Program-made: the position numbers and the translations under genes | Shown: piece by piece, positions 1 through 7,946 of the stretch | How positions within the stretch are numbered: position 1 is the stretch's first letter | Layout of the letters: each line of letters begins with the position of its first letter | NCBI GenBank assembly: GCA_020433785.1 | Contig: JAGRCC010000360.1 | Span: 1 to 17,205 of the forward strand | DNA: 17,205 nucleotides | Direction: 5' to 3' | Source of the DNA: Anaerolineae bacterium | Lineage (GTDB): Bacteria; Chloroflexota; Anaerolineae; 4572-78; J111 | The notes under the pieces: generated by a model | The model's input: the letters and a program-made list of their open reading frames with translations, nothing else | Told to the model about the DNA's origin: nothing | The model's database searches: none

Positions 1-931
1 TGGCCGCGAGTTGGTGCTGGACCACGTCTTTGAGGTGCAAGATACCGATAATGTTATCCGGGCTGCTTTGATAAACCGGTAGGCGGCTGTATTTGCTCTC
101 CGTCACGCGGGTCAGCAGTTCCGGCAGGGGGATATCGACCGGGATGGCTTCCATCCTATTGCGCGGCGACATGGCCTGGTGGACTTCGCGCTTGGTGAAG
201 GCAAAGATGTTGTTAATGATTTCCCGTTCGTCCTTGGTCAGCGCCCCTTCTTCGGCGCTTTCGGTGACGATGAATTGCAGCTCTTCCGCCGAGTGCAGTC
301 GGGCCTGGTCATCTTCGGCCGACAAGCCCAATAACCGGAGCAGGAGATTGCCAATTCCGTTCAACAGCCGCACCGGGAGTTTAAAAATCAGGCCGGCCAG
401 GCGCATCGGTTCAGCCACGGCCAACACGGTGCGACGCGGCGCGGCCAGGGCCACCGACTTGGGCACCATCTCGCCGATGACGATGTGCAAATAGGTCAGC
501 AGCCCCAGCGCCAGCAGATAGCCCGTCGTCCTGACCAGGGTATCGTGCAGCTCAAGACCCAGCCCCCAGGCCAGGTACGACTCGATGAAATGGGAGATTT
601 GCGGTTCGCCATACATGCCCAGGCCGATAGACGCCAGGGTGATGCCCAATTGGGCCGTAGCGACGTATTCATTTTGTTTCTCCGGCGAGCGTAAAACAGC
701 GGCCATCCGCTTGGCGGTCCCATGCCCTTCGTCCGCCAGATGCTCGACCTGACTGGGCCGAACCCCAATCAGCGCGAATTCGGCCATCACAAACAGGCCG
801 TTGACGATAATCAGCCCGATAATGACCAGCGTGGGTAACAGGAGAAAGCCGAGGCCGGGCAGGTCGCCGGGATTGGTAGTTAGCGCCGCCAGCGACACCA
901 GCGAGGCCAGCAGCAGCGAGAGTTTAAGCAC
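1..931 (-). CDS. CNNM/CorC-family transporter (DUF21-CBS), 3' end outside window
   Basis: This is a membrane protein of the CNNM/CorC (HlyC) family, which is linked to Mg2+/cation efflux. I translated 310 residues from the GTG at 931 to the window edge. Hydrophobic segments lie at about residues 30-55, 95-110, 137-155 and 165-200. The DUF21 signature GEMVPKS is at about 153-159, and the first CBS motif begins near 255 (MSPRNRM, then YSRLPVY and NIIGILHLKD). The second CBS and CorC_HlyC domains should lie beyond the window. The GTG start overlaps the TAA of the upstream paralog by 8 nt, which suggests translational coupling. An N-terminal extension of about 30 residues before the first conserved helix could mean the true start is further downstream. 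The family assignment is firm; the transported ion is not visible from sequence. Confidence 0.9.
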   Translation of the reverse strand, partial: MLKLSLLLASLVSLAALTTNPGDLPGLGFLLLPTLVIIGLIIVNGLFVMAEFALIGVRPSQVEHLADEGHGTAKRMAAVLRSPEKQNEYVATAQLGITLASIGLGMYGEPQISHFIESYLAWGLGLELHDTLVRTTGYLLALGLLTYLHIVIGEMVPKSVALAAPRRTVLAVAEPMRLAGLIFKLPVRLLNGIGNLLLRLLGLSAEDDQARLHSAEELQFIVTESAEEGALTKDEREIINNIFAFTKREVHQAMSPRNRMEAIPVDIPLPELLTRVTESKYSRLPVYQSSPDNIIGILHLKDVVQHQLAA

Positions 932-2273
932 GGCGCGCCCCCCACTCTTCCACGTGCGGCAGCTCGCCGTCGGGCCGCAGCAGCGACACCTCCGTCACCT
1001 GGTGGTGCTCGACCGCCTCAACGCGCAGGCTCACCTCCGGCGTGCCTAACGTTACTTCAACGCCCGGCTCGGGCAGATGGCCCACGGCGTTAAAAACCAG
1101 CCCGCCCAGCGTATCGGCTCGATCTTCGGGCAGTTTCAGGTCGAGATAGTCGTTGACATCGGTCACCAGTAGTTCGCCCCGTAAATGAAGCCGGCCGGTG
1201 TCATCCGCCGTCATGAGCGGCGCTTCCACATCGAATTCGTCCTGAACTTCGCCGAAAATCTCTTCGATTAAATCTTCAAAGGTGATCACCCCGACCGTGC
1301 CGCCATACTCATCAAAGACGATGGCCAGGTATTGGTGTTGGCGGTTGAGGCGATCCCAAACTTGAAGAATGGGCAACGTTTCCGGAATTTGCTCCACGGG
1401 CCGGACTACCGCTTGGGGATCGGGTTCACCCGCCAGATGCAGTCGAAACAAATCCTTGATGTGGACAAACCCGATGATATTATCAATATTGGTTTCATAA
1501 ACGGGAATGCGGGTCTTGCCGTGGTCGGTCGCCAGGCGCAGCAGGTCATCGACCCGTTGGCTGATTGGCGCGGCAATCAATCGAGTGCGGGGAATCATCA
1601 CCTGGCGGGCGATGAGCTGCCGTAAATGAAGCGCGTTGCGCAAAAGCTGCCGCTCCTGGGCATCGAGCACGCCGCCTTCGTGGCTTTCACTCACCAACAG
1701 CTCGATCTCCTCCGGCGAGTGAACCGACTCTTCGCCCTCATGAAAATCGATGTTGAACACCCTTAAAATGAGGTTGCCGCTGCCGTTGAGCAACCAAATG
1801 AGCGGCCGAAAGAGCAGCTGCGACCAGCGCAGCGGCATAACGGTCAACAACGCCAGCCGTTCCGGGTTTTGGATGGCAATCGACTTGGGCAGGAGTTCGC
1901 CCAACATCACCTGCAGCGTGGTCAAAATGATTAGCACGATGGTGGTCGCCACGGAGAAGGTGACCATATCACCCCAAAAACCCCACCCGGCTAAGAGTGG
2001 AGCCAGCGCCACCGCGATCACATTTTGACCATAAGCCCCCAGAACCAGCGACGACAGTGTAATCCCCACCTGGCAAGCGGCCACGTAATGGTCGAGCGCG
2101 TTTTTGTCCTCAACCACCGGCAGCAGCATCTTGGCCAGCCGGTTGCCGGACACGGCCATCTGGTTAAGCCGCGATTTACGAGCACTGACCGTCGCAAATT
2201 CGGCGGCAACGTATAGAGCATTAGCGGCAATCATCAAAATGACCGCCACAATCATGGTGATCCAAAGTGGCAT
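924..2273 (-). CDS. CNNM/CorC-family transporter (DUF21-CBS-CBS-CorC_HlyC)
   Basis: This is a complete 449-aa member of the CNNM/CorC family. It has DUF21 membrane segments at about residues 5-28, 64-98, 105-125 and 140-172, with the signature GELLPKS at 125-131. The CBS pair covers about 205-345: MIPRTR, then RIPVYETNIDNIIGFVHIKD, then VFDEYGGTVGVITFEDLIEE. A C-terminal CorC_HlyC domain runs from about 355 to 437. The length is normal for the family. The likely role is membrane cation (Mg2+ or Co2+) transport or its control, with the CBS pair as a nucleotide sensor; this is family knowledge. The ATG at 2273 has no clear Shine-Dalgarno sequence. The promoter region contains the left arm of the inverted repeat at 2309-2390. 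The paralog downstream overlaps this gene's stop codon, so the two form an operon. Confidence 0.93.
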   Translation of the reverse strand: MPLWITMIVAVILMIAANALYVAAEFATVSARKSRLNQMAVSGNRLAKMLLPVVEDKNALDHYVAACQVGITLSSLVLGAYGQNVIAVALAPLLAGWGFWGDMVTFSVATTIVLIILTTLQVMLGELLPKSIAIQNPERLALLTVMPLRWSQLLFRPLIWLLNGSGNLILRVFNIDFHEGEESVHSPEEIELLVSESHEGGVLDAQERQLLRNALHLRQLIARQVMIPRTRLIAAPISQRVDDLLRLATDHGKTRIPVYETNIDNIIGFVHIKDLFRLHLAGEPDPQAVVRPVEQIPETLPILQVWDRLNRQHQYLAIVFDEYGGTVGVITFEDLIEEIFGEVQDEFDVEAPLMTADDTGRLHLRGELLVTDVNDYLDLKLPEDRADTLGGLVFNAVGHLPEPGVEVTLGTPEVSLRVEAVEHHQVTEVSLLRPDGELPHVEEWGARRA

Positions 2274-2308
2274 AGCTATAATGAAGGAAACTAATTATTT
2301 AGTAGACC

Positions 2309-2390
2309 AGGTGACTGGCACTTATCGTCGCAATTGCCCCTATCTATTCCATTGAGAGGTTGTCGATTTGAGCCAAAGTGCCAGTCACCT
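2309..2390. repeat. 82-bp element with perfect 15-bp terminal inverted repeats
   Basis: The left arm AGGTGACTGGCACTT (2309-2323) is exactly complementary to the right arm AAGTGCCAGTCACCT (2376-2390). The 52-bp interior has no obvious coding content. The element sits in the intergenic space just upstream of the CNNM gene start, so it may lie in that gene's promoter or leader. Its arms resemble REP/MITE-type dispersed repeats. A role as an operator or terminator is possible but not shown; there is no T-tract after either arm. Confidence 0.75.
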
Positions 2391-2423
2391 ACATCGTTAC
2401 TTGACAAGACTTACGAGGCAAAC

Positions 2424-2699
2424 TTAAGCAAATTGCAAATACTCGATAATGGCCATTTGACGCTCAACCTGCAACAGACATTCTTCCTGCGCTACGGCCT
2501 TATCAGGTTTACCGTCAAGCGTAAAATTATCCCGGGCGGCGCGATAGGCTTCAGCGCGGCTTTTTACTTCCTGATATAGGTCGCCAAGTCCACCTTGGGC
2601 TTTAGCGATATCCGCCAGGGTCTTAAAATCTTCCTCTGAAATTTTTTGTTCCAACACCGTATAAACGGCGATAGCTTGGGCTAGCTTATCATTCATCAC
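2424..2699 (-). CDS. Small hypothetical alpha-helical protein (91 aa)
   Basis: I do not recognise the family. The ORF encodes 91 residues that look wholly helical and charged, with no membrane segment or signal peptide. Heptad-like stretches appear at about 5-25 and 40-60, and the C-terminal part (about 70-90) is amphipathic (EECLLQVERQMAIIEY). AGGAG lies 10 nt before the GTG at 2699 and 13 nt before the next-codon ATG at 2696, so either could start translation; I kept the GTG. Codon use and amino-acid composition look genuine. It stands alone between two repeat elements, about 150 bp upstream of the CNNM gene on the same strand. It could be a free-standing small protein or a leftover from a larger gene. 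Confidence 0.6.
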   Translation of the reverse strand: MMNDKLAQAIAVYTVLEQKISEEDFKTLADIAKAQGGLGDLYQEVKSRAEAYRAARDNFTLDGKPDKAVAQEECLLQVERQMAIIEYLQFA

Positions 2700-2810
2700 G
2701 CGCTTTATTCGCTCCTGTTAATGAAGTCATCCAAATCCATAGTCGTCATTGATACCAGGGTTGACAGTTAATTAGAACCTACGACCAGAGTACGATAATT
2801 AAAGCCGACA

Positions 2811-2969
2811 ATGTCATTTCGAAGCCGGAGGCGGAGAAATGCCTCAGACATCGCCATAAATGAAGCCTTCGCCGGGAAAAATTGGCGTTGTCGCTTCAAA
2901 TTTGGCCAACCCATCCATGTTTCATTGTTTTGCCACAGGGCTTTCTTCGCTAGCGCTGCGAAATGACAT
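2811..2969. repeat. MITE-like element, about 159 bp, with 11-bp terminal inverted repeats
   Basis: ATGTCATTTCG (2811-2821) is perfectly complementary to CGAAATGACAT (2959-2969). Just inside the arms, 'GGAGGCGGAGAAATG' on the left and 'CTTTCTTCGCTAGCGC' on the right give further imperfect pairing. The TGTCATTTCG...CGAAATGACA pattern is typical of widely dispersed palindromic repeats in bacterial genomes (general knowledge; not searched here). No ORF is apparent. It is probably a non-autonomous element or its remnant. Confidence 0.6.
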
Positions 2970-3355
2970 GAAACACATCAATTTCCGAACCCAGGTCTAT
3001 AAATTTGTTTTAATGCCTACCTTTATTACGTAATCATAGTATAACAGGTGCTGCCGCGTACCAGCCATACTCGATTGAGTAGTAACCCCATCAATAATGG
3101 GCTATTTTCACATAGCCCAATGAGATTAACGCCTCAGGACTGACGCCATTCGTAGAACAAATTGCTAAATTGTTCTCATTTCGAGCCGGTACAAGGCACC
3201 AATTCGCAATTTGGGCTAAAAATCGACCCATTTCGGGCCAATGGCATAACGCCGGCCTTTCGAGTTCCCCCTTCAAGCCGATTCGCTGACAACGCCTTTT
3301 GTGGGCCATCAGCTCGATATCATTTCATAAAAAGGGATTTCCCGCCGGCCAGGAT
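2970..3355. other. Intergenic stretch, no gene recognised
   Basis: This stretch contains open frames on both strands, but none has recognisable protein character or a convincing ribosome binding site. The only clear structure is a perfect 8-bp hairpin, TGGGCTAT / ATAGCCCA, at 3098-3119 with a 6-nt loop and no T-tract on either side. Sequence near 3329-3355 weakly resembles one unit of the 41-bp repeat that follows and may be a decayed copy. Confidence 0.5.
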
Positions 3356-3810
3356 GTTCATTCGGATTACCGGCGGTATGGCTAAAGTTGCCGGGGGGAT
3401 GTTTTTCGTTGGCAGAAGGTCGAAAAAGCAGCCGGGACCGGCTTCTCCGTTGGCAGAACGTCTTAAAAGTTGCCGAAAACAGGTTCCGGGCTAGCCGAAC
3501 ATCATAAAAGCTGCCGAAACGATGTTCCGGGCTAGCCGAACATCATAAAAGCTACCGAACCAACGTTCCGGGCTAGCGGAAGGTCGTAAAAGTTATCCAA
3601 ACGATGTTCCGGGCTAGCCGGACATCGTAAAAGCTTCCCAAACGATGTTCCGGGCTAGCGGAAGGTCGTAAAAGTTACTGAATCGATGTTCTGGGCTGGC
3701 GGAATGTCGCAAAAGCGGCTCAGGTGATCGGCTTGGTTGGCGGGACATCGCAAAAGTTACCAAAACCCTGTTTCAGGCTGGTCGAACATCGTAAAAATTG
3801 CCAGGATGAA
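3356..3810. repeat. 41-bp tandem repeat (minisatellite), ten in-register copies plus one degenerate copy
   Basis: Units start at 3401, 3442, 3483, 3524, 3565, 3606, 3647, 3688, 3729 and 3770, an exact 41-nt period through 3810. A degenerate, slightly longer copy occupies about 3356-3400. Core motifs are GTTCCGGGCTAGCC at the unit start and ACATCGTAAAAG in the middle. The central copies are the best conserved, and copies decay toward both ends. Two sub-types alternate in the middle: GCTAGCCGAACATC and GCTAGCGGAAGGTC. The units contain in-frame stops (TAA, TAG), and 41 is not a multiple of 3, so this is not coding. Similarity spans the whole unit with no unique spacer, so it is not a CRISPR array. 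Confidence 0.93.
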
Positions 3811-3862
3811 TGAAGTTTAAGAAAATAAATGGGCTACCCGGACTGCCTCTCCCACAACGTTC

Positions 3863-3969
3863 GCCGGGCGATAAATCGGCCCGGCCATGAGCCGCGCCCG
3901 CTCAAGACGGACTTTTCAAACCCGCTTAAGCAGGCGGGATTGACTAACCCGGTTGATTTATCACCGGGT
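3863..3969. repeat. BIME/REP-like pair of inverted hairpins
   Basis: Hairpin 1 has stem GCCGGGC (3863-3869) / GCCCGGC (3879-3885) with loop GATAAATCG. Hairpin 2 (3947-3969), read on the minus strand, has stem ACCCGGT / ACCGGGT with loop GATAAATCA. The two therefore share the loop core GATAAATC in opposite orientations. A smaller stem, CCCGC/GCGGG (3921-3938), lies between them. They sit downstream of the minus-strand operon and DUF4058 remnant, so they could also help end transcription or protect RNA, but no T-tract follows. Confidence 0.5.
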
Positions 3970-4008
3970 GGACGTCGGGGGAATGGTCGTCCGATTTATT
4001 ATTTAATC

Positions 4009-4206
4009 TCAATATATTCGGCGTAAAAGATCATCGATCCAAGCCGCATCACCGTCAGCGAAAGGTGGCTCAGGCTCGGCCCGGTAATCGAGGCGTAAGT
4101 CGTAGTAGCCGGCCTGTTCGTAAAGCTCGTGCAGCAAACGCCCCAAATCAATACGAGGTTCGTGAGGCGAATGGCCGATGATGAGAGTTATTCTACATAC
4201 ACTCCG
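4009..4206 (-). pseudogene. C-terminal remnant of a DUF4058-like gene
   Basis: The minus-strand frame from 4206 to the TGA at 4009-4011 reads like the C-terminal end of DUF4058 proteins: IDLGRLLHELYEQAGYYDLR, then LDYRAEPEPPF and ADGDAAWIDDLLRRIY. DUF4058 proteins are usually about 250 aa and often end with a 'DLR-x-DY ... PP ... DAAW-x-(D/E)-LL' pattern (from memory). Only about 55 residues are left. The frame has no usable start codon and opens at a TGA (4207-4209). Recognisable similarity begins near 4173, just outside the 3' end of the NB-ARC gene, whose stop codon at 4188-4190 overlaps this frame. This looks like a truncated gene at a recombination junction. Confidence 0.6.
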
Positions 4207-7200
4207 TCAACCCATTTTGCTCCAGCAGAGCACCCAGAACTATTGCAGGCGCGAATTCCACTACCAGGTCTTGTTCCTGAACAACCTGGCGTGTCCTGGA
4301 ATGTTCGAGAGGTACCAGACACTTCATATGTTTTTACATTCGACCAATAATATCCTCCAGTAAACTCGTTTGGATTCCAGAGACATAAGGCCGTAGAAAT
4401 CTTATAATATGTGGCTCCTGAGCTAGGAGGCCAACTAACTGTCAAATTATCTCCATCACGTAACGTCTTAATATTTTTGGGGGGTGGCGGTATAGAAATA
4501 ACCACAACAGGCTGTTCAACCCGAACAAAATATTCGAGTGTTTGGACTTCGCCATTATTATGTGTCACCCGAAATATGTAGGTAGTGCTGTCGCTCGGAC
4601 AGGCTTGCGTACTATCTTTAGGCCCTTCAAAGGTCGGGTCCTTTATCTTCTTACCTTCAAATCGAGCAGAATGTATGCCGCTAGCCTCCGCATACAATGT
4701 TGTACACTCACCTCGTTTTATTGTTTTTGGGTCTGCATAAAAAACTCCCACATTTGTTGGTTCGGATGGGGTAATTACCTCCGGCTCTTTCGTAGGCTCT
4801 ATTTGTACAGCAGGCTCTGGCTTGGAAACTTTTTCCGCAGGGCGATCTTGTGATCCACTCGTGAGATTATCAATGTAAATTGTACCGCTGCCACCCGCAG
4901 CGGCTTCAGGCACGTCCAGAACCAAGGCTGAAAAACGAACGGGATAATCGATTTGCCCATTCTTTTCTTCGCCGGCGAGGCCGGCCGGCCAATCTTGCGT
5001 AACATCGAGATAGGCTGTCATTTGCTGCCAGCCTTGATGAGTCATCGGTCCGAAGGGAAACTGCCAGCGTTCTCCTTCATTATCTGTAATCCAAACATTA
5101 AAGAAATTACCCGAACCATCTCCATAAACTTGAGCGCTAATTGAAGACGGCGCACCGGCCAATAGACAATTCCACTCAATATCCACAAAATTATTATTAC
5201 CTTGATTAGCCGGGATTTGGTAGGTTAGCTGGCCGGCCAGTCCTGCTCTATTTGGTGAGCGAACTTGTTCAGCAAAGCTACTACTATAAGAATGATCTCC
5301 AAATCGCCATGCCGTTGGCGACTCAAAGTCGTTAAATACAGTTCCAACCGGGACGCCTAAAATGCAGGGGTCAACGACTTTTGGTTCAATCGAAAATGTG
5401 TCGGATGAGGCCAATTCATCATCTACATAAATTTCTAACGCCCACGTCCCCGGCGATAACGGCACTTCCCGGTTACTTAGTAATTCACGCAGGGTGCCGG
5501 CTTCGGGTCCCTCCCAGGCTTGGGGAGACTTTCCGGCAACGGCCTGTCCGTCCTGATACCAAATCAGTTCCAGATCAAATTCACTTGAGAGACCTTCATA
5601 ATCAAAGGCGGCGTAAATTTCGGAAATACCTTCGATGAATGAGTTCGACGGGTTGGCTACAGCACTTTCCGTAAATGAAATAGGGCCGATGACCGGCTTA
5701 TTTAGAATTGTAAAACTGGCCGAACTCATCGGAATAACACCGCTACCCATATAAATATCAAACAGGCATTCGCCGGGGGGCAGGGGGCGGCCTTCGTCTT
5801 CAGTGTTCTTCAAGCGTATGGTAATGGGGTTGGGTTCGTTGCCCAGCCATTCCTCTTGAGCAGCAAATACAGGCTGGTCATTGCAGTACAAAATCTGTCC
5901 CCACCTTGTCCCGGCGACCAAATTACTGTGCTCAAAGCTGGCCTGTATCTCCATAATACCTTCTTTGAATAGGGCGGAAGTGGCTCCTATTTCACCGTTT
6001 GTCCGAATAGGGGCAAATGAGATTGAGCCAATTTCAGGCTCAGGTGTGGGTGTGGGTGGTAAAGTAATTACATCGACTTTTCTTGGTATGGGCGTATGGG
6101 TCGGGGTAGATGTGGGTGACCTCGTAACCGTTGCAGTTGAAGTTGGGCTTGGACTCGCCGTCGGAGTCTCGGTGGGAGTAGCAGTTGGTATTGCGGCGAC
6201 GGGCGTAGCGACCGGGTTTATGAAACCGGTAATAACTTCTCGCAAAGGATCGGCAAAGGCAACCCCACCGCCTATGACGAGGGTGGAAACCAGAACCAAC
6301 GCCGCAATTTTAAGTAACGTTGGTACAACGGACGGGGTAACCATCGCCACAGGTTCGGACGGCGGCGGCGGGTCAGACGGCGGCGACGGCTCCGATGGGG
6401 GGAGTGGCGGCGGCGGCGCAATCAGATTGAGGTGATGGCGAGTAACTATCGCACCAAGCTCGTCACCAAGCGACTCTCGGATACGAAGGGCATTATTTAA
6501 AAACGTCTGAGCGGTTTCCGTCTCCTGCAGACAGAGGGAAAGTGTGCCCAGCTGGTGCATCGACCAGGCGATGGCCTGCTGCGTGCCTAAGGCTTGAGCG
6601 GCCAACAATGCCCATTGCAGCGTTTTTCGCCACGCTTCCCACCGTTTATCCAAGGCCAGGGCGCTTTCTAAAACCTTGGCCAGTCGCAGGGCTTCTGGCC
6701 AGCGTTTGGTTTCAATGGCCCAAGCTAATATCTGCTGCATGGCATCCAGATCGTCGCTAAGTTGCGTCGGTTCGTTCTGATGGGCCTCGGCCCACTCAGT
6801 GAAATAGATCAGCATCCGTTCAGCGTAGGGCGTTAAATCTTGTGTTTGCTGAAGCGTCGTCCCTATGGCGCCGGTTAATGTATAGCGCGGACTGTGGGCC
6901 TGTAGCACACGTCGCTGCTGTAATCTTTTGAGCAAATCGGTCAGGTTGGAGATTTGGGTCAGGGTAGCCAGATGTCTTTCGTGCAGCGGCGCGCCCCGTA
7001 AGACACCGACGAAAGACAAGATTTCTCGTTCGGCTGACGACAGACTTTTGATCACCTGTTTAGATAAAACGGCGGCCGGTTCAACTTTTTGCAGTTGGTC
7101 GGCAATTGCGGCTAATGAATGGCCTTCATCCAAAGCCAAAGCAACTGCTTGTAAAATTTGTAGGGGATTGCCCTTTAAAGTGCCGCACAATTGTGAAGCG

Positions 7201-7901
7201 GCCGTACGTTCATTGTCGGGGAGGGTCTGCTTTAATTCCCACTCGATCAATCTCAGAGCCGGCTCAGCAGCCAGCCCGCCGACGGCAATCGAATCGCCTT
7301 CGCCCCAAAGGCAGCGCTCGGAGGAACTCCAGATAAATGTACAACCGGGCGCCAAATTCAGTAATTGATCCAATTCTCTCGAGGATAAGGCCAGGTCATC
7401 CAGTAAAATTAGCGCTTGTTGGCTCTGCAAGGCATACCGAAGCTGAGATTCAGAGGCTTTTACGGGAGGTTGGGTCTCATAAAAGATATCGTAAATGTAT
7501 TGAACTAAATCGGGGTAGGATTTCTGATAAGCGGAGATATAGATAACGCCATGAGGGAAGATCGAAGCCACGGGTTGGTAAGCTAATTGGCGCAACAGCG
7601 CCGTTTTACCAACGCCTACCCGACCAAATACCTCGACCGGTTGGCGGGCTTGGAGTGACGCTACGGCTTTATTAACCTCACTGTCTCGCCCCAATAGTCC
7701 CGGAAAGGCTCTGGGACGTAGATCAATAGGCGTGGGCCGTAACTGTATCTTAGGTTCTTGGTCCGGCATTCTAACATTAACCACGCCGCCGTGAACTGAA
7801 CCTATCTGGATTATATAACTACCTATAGCCACTTGGCCGGTAATGTCACCTTCAACCCGAAGCTGAACATTATCGACGGATAATGATTGTTGTTCCCCCA
7901 T
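4188..7901 (-). CDS. Transmembrane NB-ARC-type STAND NTPase with TPR and Ig/jelly-roll/FN3 ectodomain
   Basis: This is a 1,237-aa protein counted from the ATG at 7901, chosen because GGAGG ends 5 nt before it. The GTG at 7913 would place that GGAGG inside the coding region. From the N-terminus it has: a Gly-rich motif, EGDITGQVAIGSYIIQIGSV (about 17-36); an NB-ARC NTPase with Walker A GRVGVGKTA (about 93-101), Walker B LILLDD (about 164-169) and a GLPL-like GNPLQIL (about 244-250); a winged-helix/TPR-like region (about 285-490); a Pro-rich stretch; one membrane helix (about 528-549); and a Thr/Pro/Ser linker (about 565-625). The ectodomain then has two related Ig-like modules (about 625-830), a jelly-roll carbohydrate-binding-like module, a further Ig-like domain and a C-terminal FN3-like domain. 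The NTPase should be cytoplasmic and the rest extracellular. It is the last gene of the operon, 45 bp after the adaptor gene. The likely role is signal-dependent oligomerising NTPase; the ligand is unknown. Confidence 0.9.
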   Translation of the reverse strand: MGEQQSLSVDNVQLRVEGDITGQVAIGSYIIQIGSVHGGVVNVRMPDQEPKIQLRPTPIDLRPRAFPGLLGRDSEVNKAVASLQARQPVEVFGRVGVGKTALLRQLAYQPVASIFPHGVIYISAYQKSYPDLVQYIYDIFYETQPPVKASESQLRYALQSQQALILLDDLALSSRELDQLLNLAPGCTFIWSSSERCLWGEGDSIAVGGLAAEPALRLIEWELKQTLPDNERTAASQLCGTLKGNPLQILQAVALALDEGHSLAAIADQLQKVEPAAVLSKQVIKSLSSAEREILSFVGVLRGAPLHERHLATLTQISNLTDLLKRLQQRRVLQAHSPRYTLTGAIGTTLQQTQDLTPYAERMLIYFTEWAEAHQNEPTQLSDDLDAMQQILAWAIETKRWPEALRLAKVLESALALDKRWEAWRKTLQWALLAAQALGTQQAIAWSMHQLGTLSLCLQETETAQTFLNNALRIRESLGDELGAIVTRHHLNLIAPPPPLPPSEPSPPSDPPPPSEPVAMVTPSVVPTLLKIAALVLVSTLVIGGGVAFADPLREVITGFINPVATPVAAIPTATPTETPTASPSPTSTATVTRSPTSTPTHTPIPRKVDVITLPPTPTPEPEIGSISFAPIRTNGEIGATSALFKEGIMEIQASFEHSNLVAGTRWGQILYCNDQPVFAAQEEWLGNEPNPITIRLKNTEDEGRPLPPGECLFDIYMGSGVIPMSSASFTILNKPVIGPISFTESAVANPSNSFIEGISEIYAAFDYEGLSSEFDLELIWYQDGQAVAGKSPQAWEGPEAGTLRELLSNREVPLSPGTWALEIYVDDELASSDTFSIEPKVVDPCILGVPVGTVFNDFESPTAWRFGDHSYSSSFAEQVRSPNRAGLAGQLTYQIPANQGNNNFVDIEWNCLLAGAPSSISAQVYGDGSGNFFNVWITDNEGERWQFPFGPMTHQGWQQMTAYLDVTQDWPAGLAGEEKNGQIDYPVRFSALVLDVPEAAAGGSGTIYIDNLTSGSQDRPAEKVSKPEPAVQIEPTKEPEVITPSEPTNVGVFYADPKTIKRGECTTLYAEASGIHSARFEGKKIKDPTFEGPKDSTQACPSDSTTYIFRVTHNNGEVQTLEYFVRVEQPVVVISIPPPPKNIKTLRDGDNLTVSWPPSSGATYYKISTALCLWNPNEFTGGYYWSNVKTYEVSGTSRTFQDTPGCSGTRPGSGIRACNSSGCSAGAKWVDGVYVE

Positions 7902-7906
7902 ATTGT

Positions 7907-7911
7907 CCTCC
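7907..7911 (-). promoter_or_regulatory. Ribosome binding site (GGAGG) for the NB-ARC gene
   Basis: GGAGG on the minus strand lies 5 nt before the ATG at 7901. It rules against the in-frame GTG 12 nt further upstream (7913), because that start would have to be translated through this site. Confidence 0.75.
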
Positions 7912-7946
7912 ACGTTCTACCCAATGACTTCCCCAAATTAAAGCCG

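Noticed and set aside
3098..3119. Rho-independent terminator
   Set aside because: The 8-bp stem is perfect but neither side has a T-tract, and no gene ends close by in the right direction.
3091..3494. Overlapping open frames of 72 aa (minus, 3091-3309) and 110 aa (plus, 3162-3494)
   Set aside because: They lie on opposite strands, neither has a ribosome binding site or familiar residue pattern, and the plus frame runs into the 41-bp repeat.
3401..3810. CRISPR array
   Set aside because: The entire 41-bp unit is repeated; there are no constant repeats separated by unique spacers, and no cas gene is present.
5881..6435. 184-aa plus-strand ORF with Gly/Val-rich repeats
   Set aside because: It is the antisense image of the Thr/Pro linker and Pro-rich stretch of the NB-ARC protein. 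Low-complexity coding sequence gives long antisense frames.
7902..7913. GTG start at 7913 for the NB-ARC gene
   Set aside because: It would place the GGAGG ribosome binding site within the coding region. The ATG at 7901 has that site at normal spacing.
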